This document shows, piece by piece, positions 4,956 to 5,220 of a stretch of 5,220 bases of DNA; the first letter of the stretch is position 1; each line of letters begins with the position of its first letter. This stretch comes from an uncultured Oscillospiraceae bacterium (GTDB taxonomy: Bacteria > Bacillota > Clostridia > Oscillospirales > Oscillospiraceae). Where the stretch lies: assembly GCA_934630985.1 (NCBI GenBank), contig CAKTXO010000118.1:1-5220 (forward strand). The letters are read 5' to 3'. The position numbers and the translations under genes were made by a program. The notes below the pieces were generated by a model. It did not search any database and was not told the DNA's origin. It saw only the letters and a program-made list of their open reading frames with translations.

Positions 4956-5111
4956 TCATACACGCTCGTATTCAAAATTTTCGAATTTCAGCACATCCCC
5001 AACATCCGCGCCCTCCGGAAGCAAAAACATGGCTACCTGGGAGGTAACGCCGGTGCTGTGGTAGCGGACGGTGGCGTAATCGCCGTTGATTTCGGTTATG
5101 GTGCAAAGCAT
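4956..5111 (-). CDS. Small 51-residue beta-rich protein of unknown function
   Basis: The protein starts MLCTITEINGDYATVRY and ends in an acidic/aromatic tail, FENFEYERV. The ATG (complement of 5109-5111) is chosen because AAGGAGA (5123-5117 on this strand) lies 5 bases upstream; the frame is open further upstream, but that part overlaps the neighbouring gene and reads like non-coding sequence. The pattern of a GDYATV strand, a short turn and LLPEGADVGD resembles small beta-barrel proteins such as HypC-like or DUF3006-like domains, but the HypC N-terminal MC motif is not present in that form (Cys is residue 3). No membrane segment is seen. It follows the upstream gene with overlapping translation signals and ends at the hairpin at 4919-4955. 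It is clearly a real gene by its ribosome binding site and context; function unknown. Confidence 0.75.
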   Translation of the reverse strand: MLCTITEINGDYATVRYHSTGVTSQVAMFLLPEGADVGDVLKFENFEYERV

Positions 5112-5116
5112 AGCGG

Positions 5117-5123
5117 TCTCCTT
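5117..5123 (-). promoter_or_regulatory. Ribosome binding site overlapping an upstream stop codon
   Basis: AAGGAGA (minus strand) shares its first two bases with the TAA of the upstream gene and lies 5 bases before the ATG of the 51-residue protein. This arrangement favours coupled translation. Confidence 0.75.
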
Positions 5124-5220
5124 ATCGGATGAAGTTGGTGTGAGCGGCAGGCTCCGGCTCCGGCAGGCCGAACTGCTCCTTGCCCAGGGCAATGGACTTC
5201 ATGAGAAAAGCCATATTCTT
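5122..5220 (-). CDS. C-terminal 32 residues of a probable flavodoxin/NADPH-dependent FMN reductase family protein (5' end outside window)
   Basis: The minus strand is open from the window edge to a TAA at 5124-5122 and encodes a tail containing KNMAFLMKSIALGKEQFG and ending THTNFIR-like (exact end AHTNFIR). An NMAFLMK helix, a short LPEPEP linker and a terminal TNFIR are what I recall from C-termini of clostridial WrbA-like or iron-sulfur flavoproteins that bind FMN and reduce quinones or other acceptors. With only the tail present, no cofactor or catalytic residues can be checked. The downstream 51-residue gene's ribosome binding site overlaps its stop, so the two are almost certainly one operon. 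That this is coding is well supported by the frame and context; the family call is tentative. Confidence 0.55.
   Translation of the reverse strand, partial: KNMAFLMKSIALGKEQFGLPEPEPAAHTNFIR

Noticed and set aside
4393..4959. Open frame of 188 codons on the minus strand across the aldolase 3' end and the hairpin block
   Set aside because: It runs antisense to conserved aldolase sequence and then through hairpins and the terminator at 4919-4955; no domain and no credible start signal.
4589..5047. Open frame of 152 codons on the plus strand from the aldolase 3' end through the intergenic region
   Set aside because: It begins out of frame within the aldolase gene, crosses the hairpin block and terminator, and ends antisense to the 51-residue gene; composition looks non-coding.

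Overview
The window looks like a chromosomal segment from an anaerobic, endospore-forming Firmicute of the clostridial type, most likely Oscillospiraceae/Ruminococcaceae-like. This is inferred from a SpoIIID sporulation regulator, a very short ferredoxin-thioredoxin-reductase-like protein, strong AGGAGG ribosome binding sites, several GTG/TTG starts and fairly GC-rich coding sequence. No phage, transposase, CRISPR or defence genes are visible.

Region 1 (1-2677, + strand) is a tight three-gene cluster. It holds the 3' part of metA (homoserine O-acyltransferase, predicted to use acetyl-CoA), a polysaccharide pyruvyl transferase family protein and a HAD-family phosphatase. The second gene's ribosome binding site lies inside the end of metA, and the third gene overlaps the second by 20 bases from a TTG start, so co-translation is likely. 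A leader of about 200 bases with two inverted repeats then precedes a 64-residue iron-sulfur protein of the ferredoxin:thioredoxin/disulfide reductase catalytic family (2880-3074).

Region 2 (3102-3294) is a self-contained tRNA-Leu(CAG) unit with a near-consensus sigma-A promoter, a leader hairpin, an encoded CCA end and a strong terminator. spoIIID lies on the opposite strand and converges on that terminator, which probably serves both units. spoIIID is also divergent from a PLP-dependent threonine aldolase (3646-4695). The roughly 100 bases between them hold a clear sigma-A promoter for the aldolase and a possible sigma-E promoter for spoIIID that occupy the same DNA.

Region 3 (4696-4918) has no convincing gene. 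It contains a dense block of hairpins that resembles a dispersed intergenic repeat or a structured RNA, followed by a possible extended -10 promoter. A perfect-stem terminator (4919-4955) closes this region. From the right, on the minus strand, come the last 32 codons of a probable flavodoxin/NADPH-dependent FMN reductase family gene and a 51-residue beta-rich protein. These two are coupled by a ribosome binding site that overlaps the upstream stop codon.

Most of the window is ordinary housekeeping and sporulation content. The parts most worth a second look are the structured intergenic block at 4741-4838, the overlapping divergent promoters at 3573-3613, the shifted cysteine spacing in the small Fe-S protein, and the pairing of metA with a pyruvyl-transferase-like gene.
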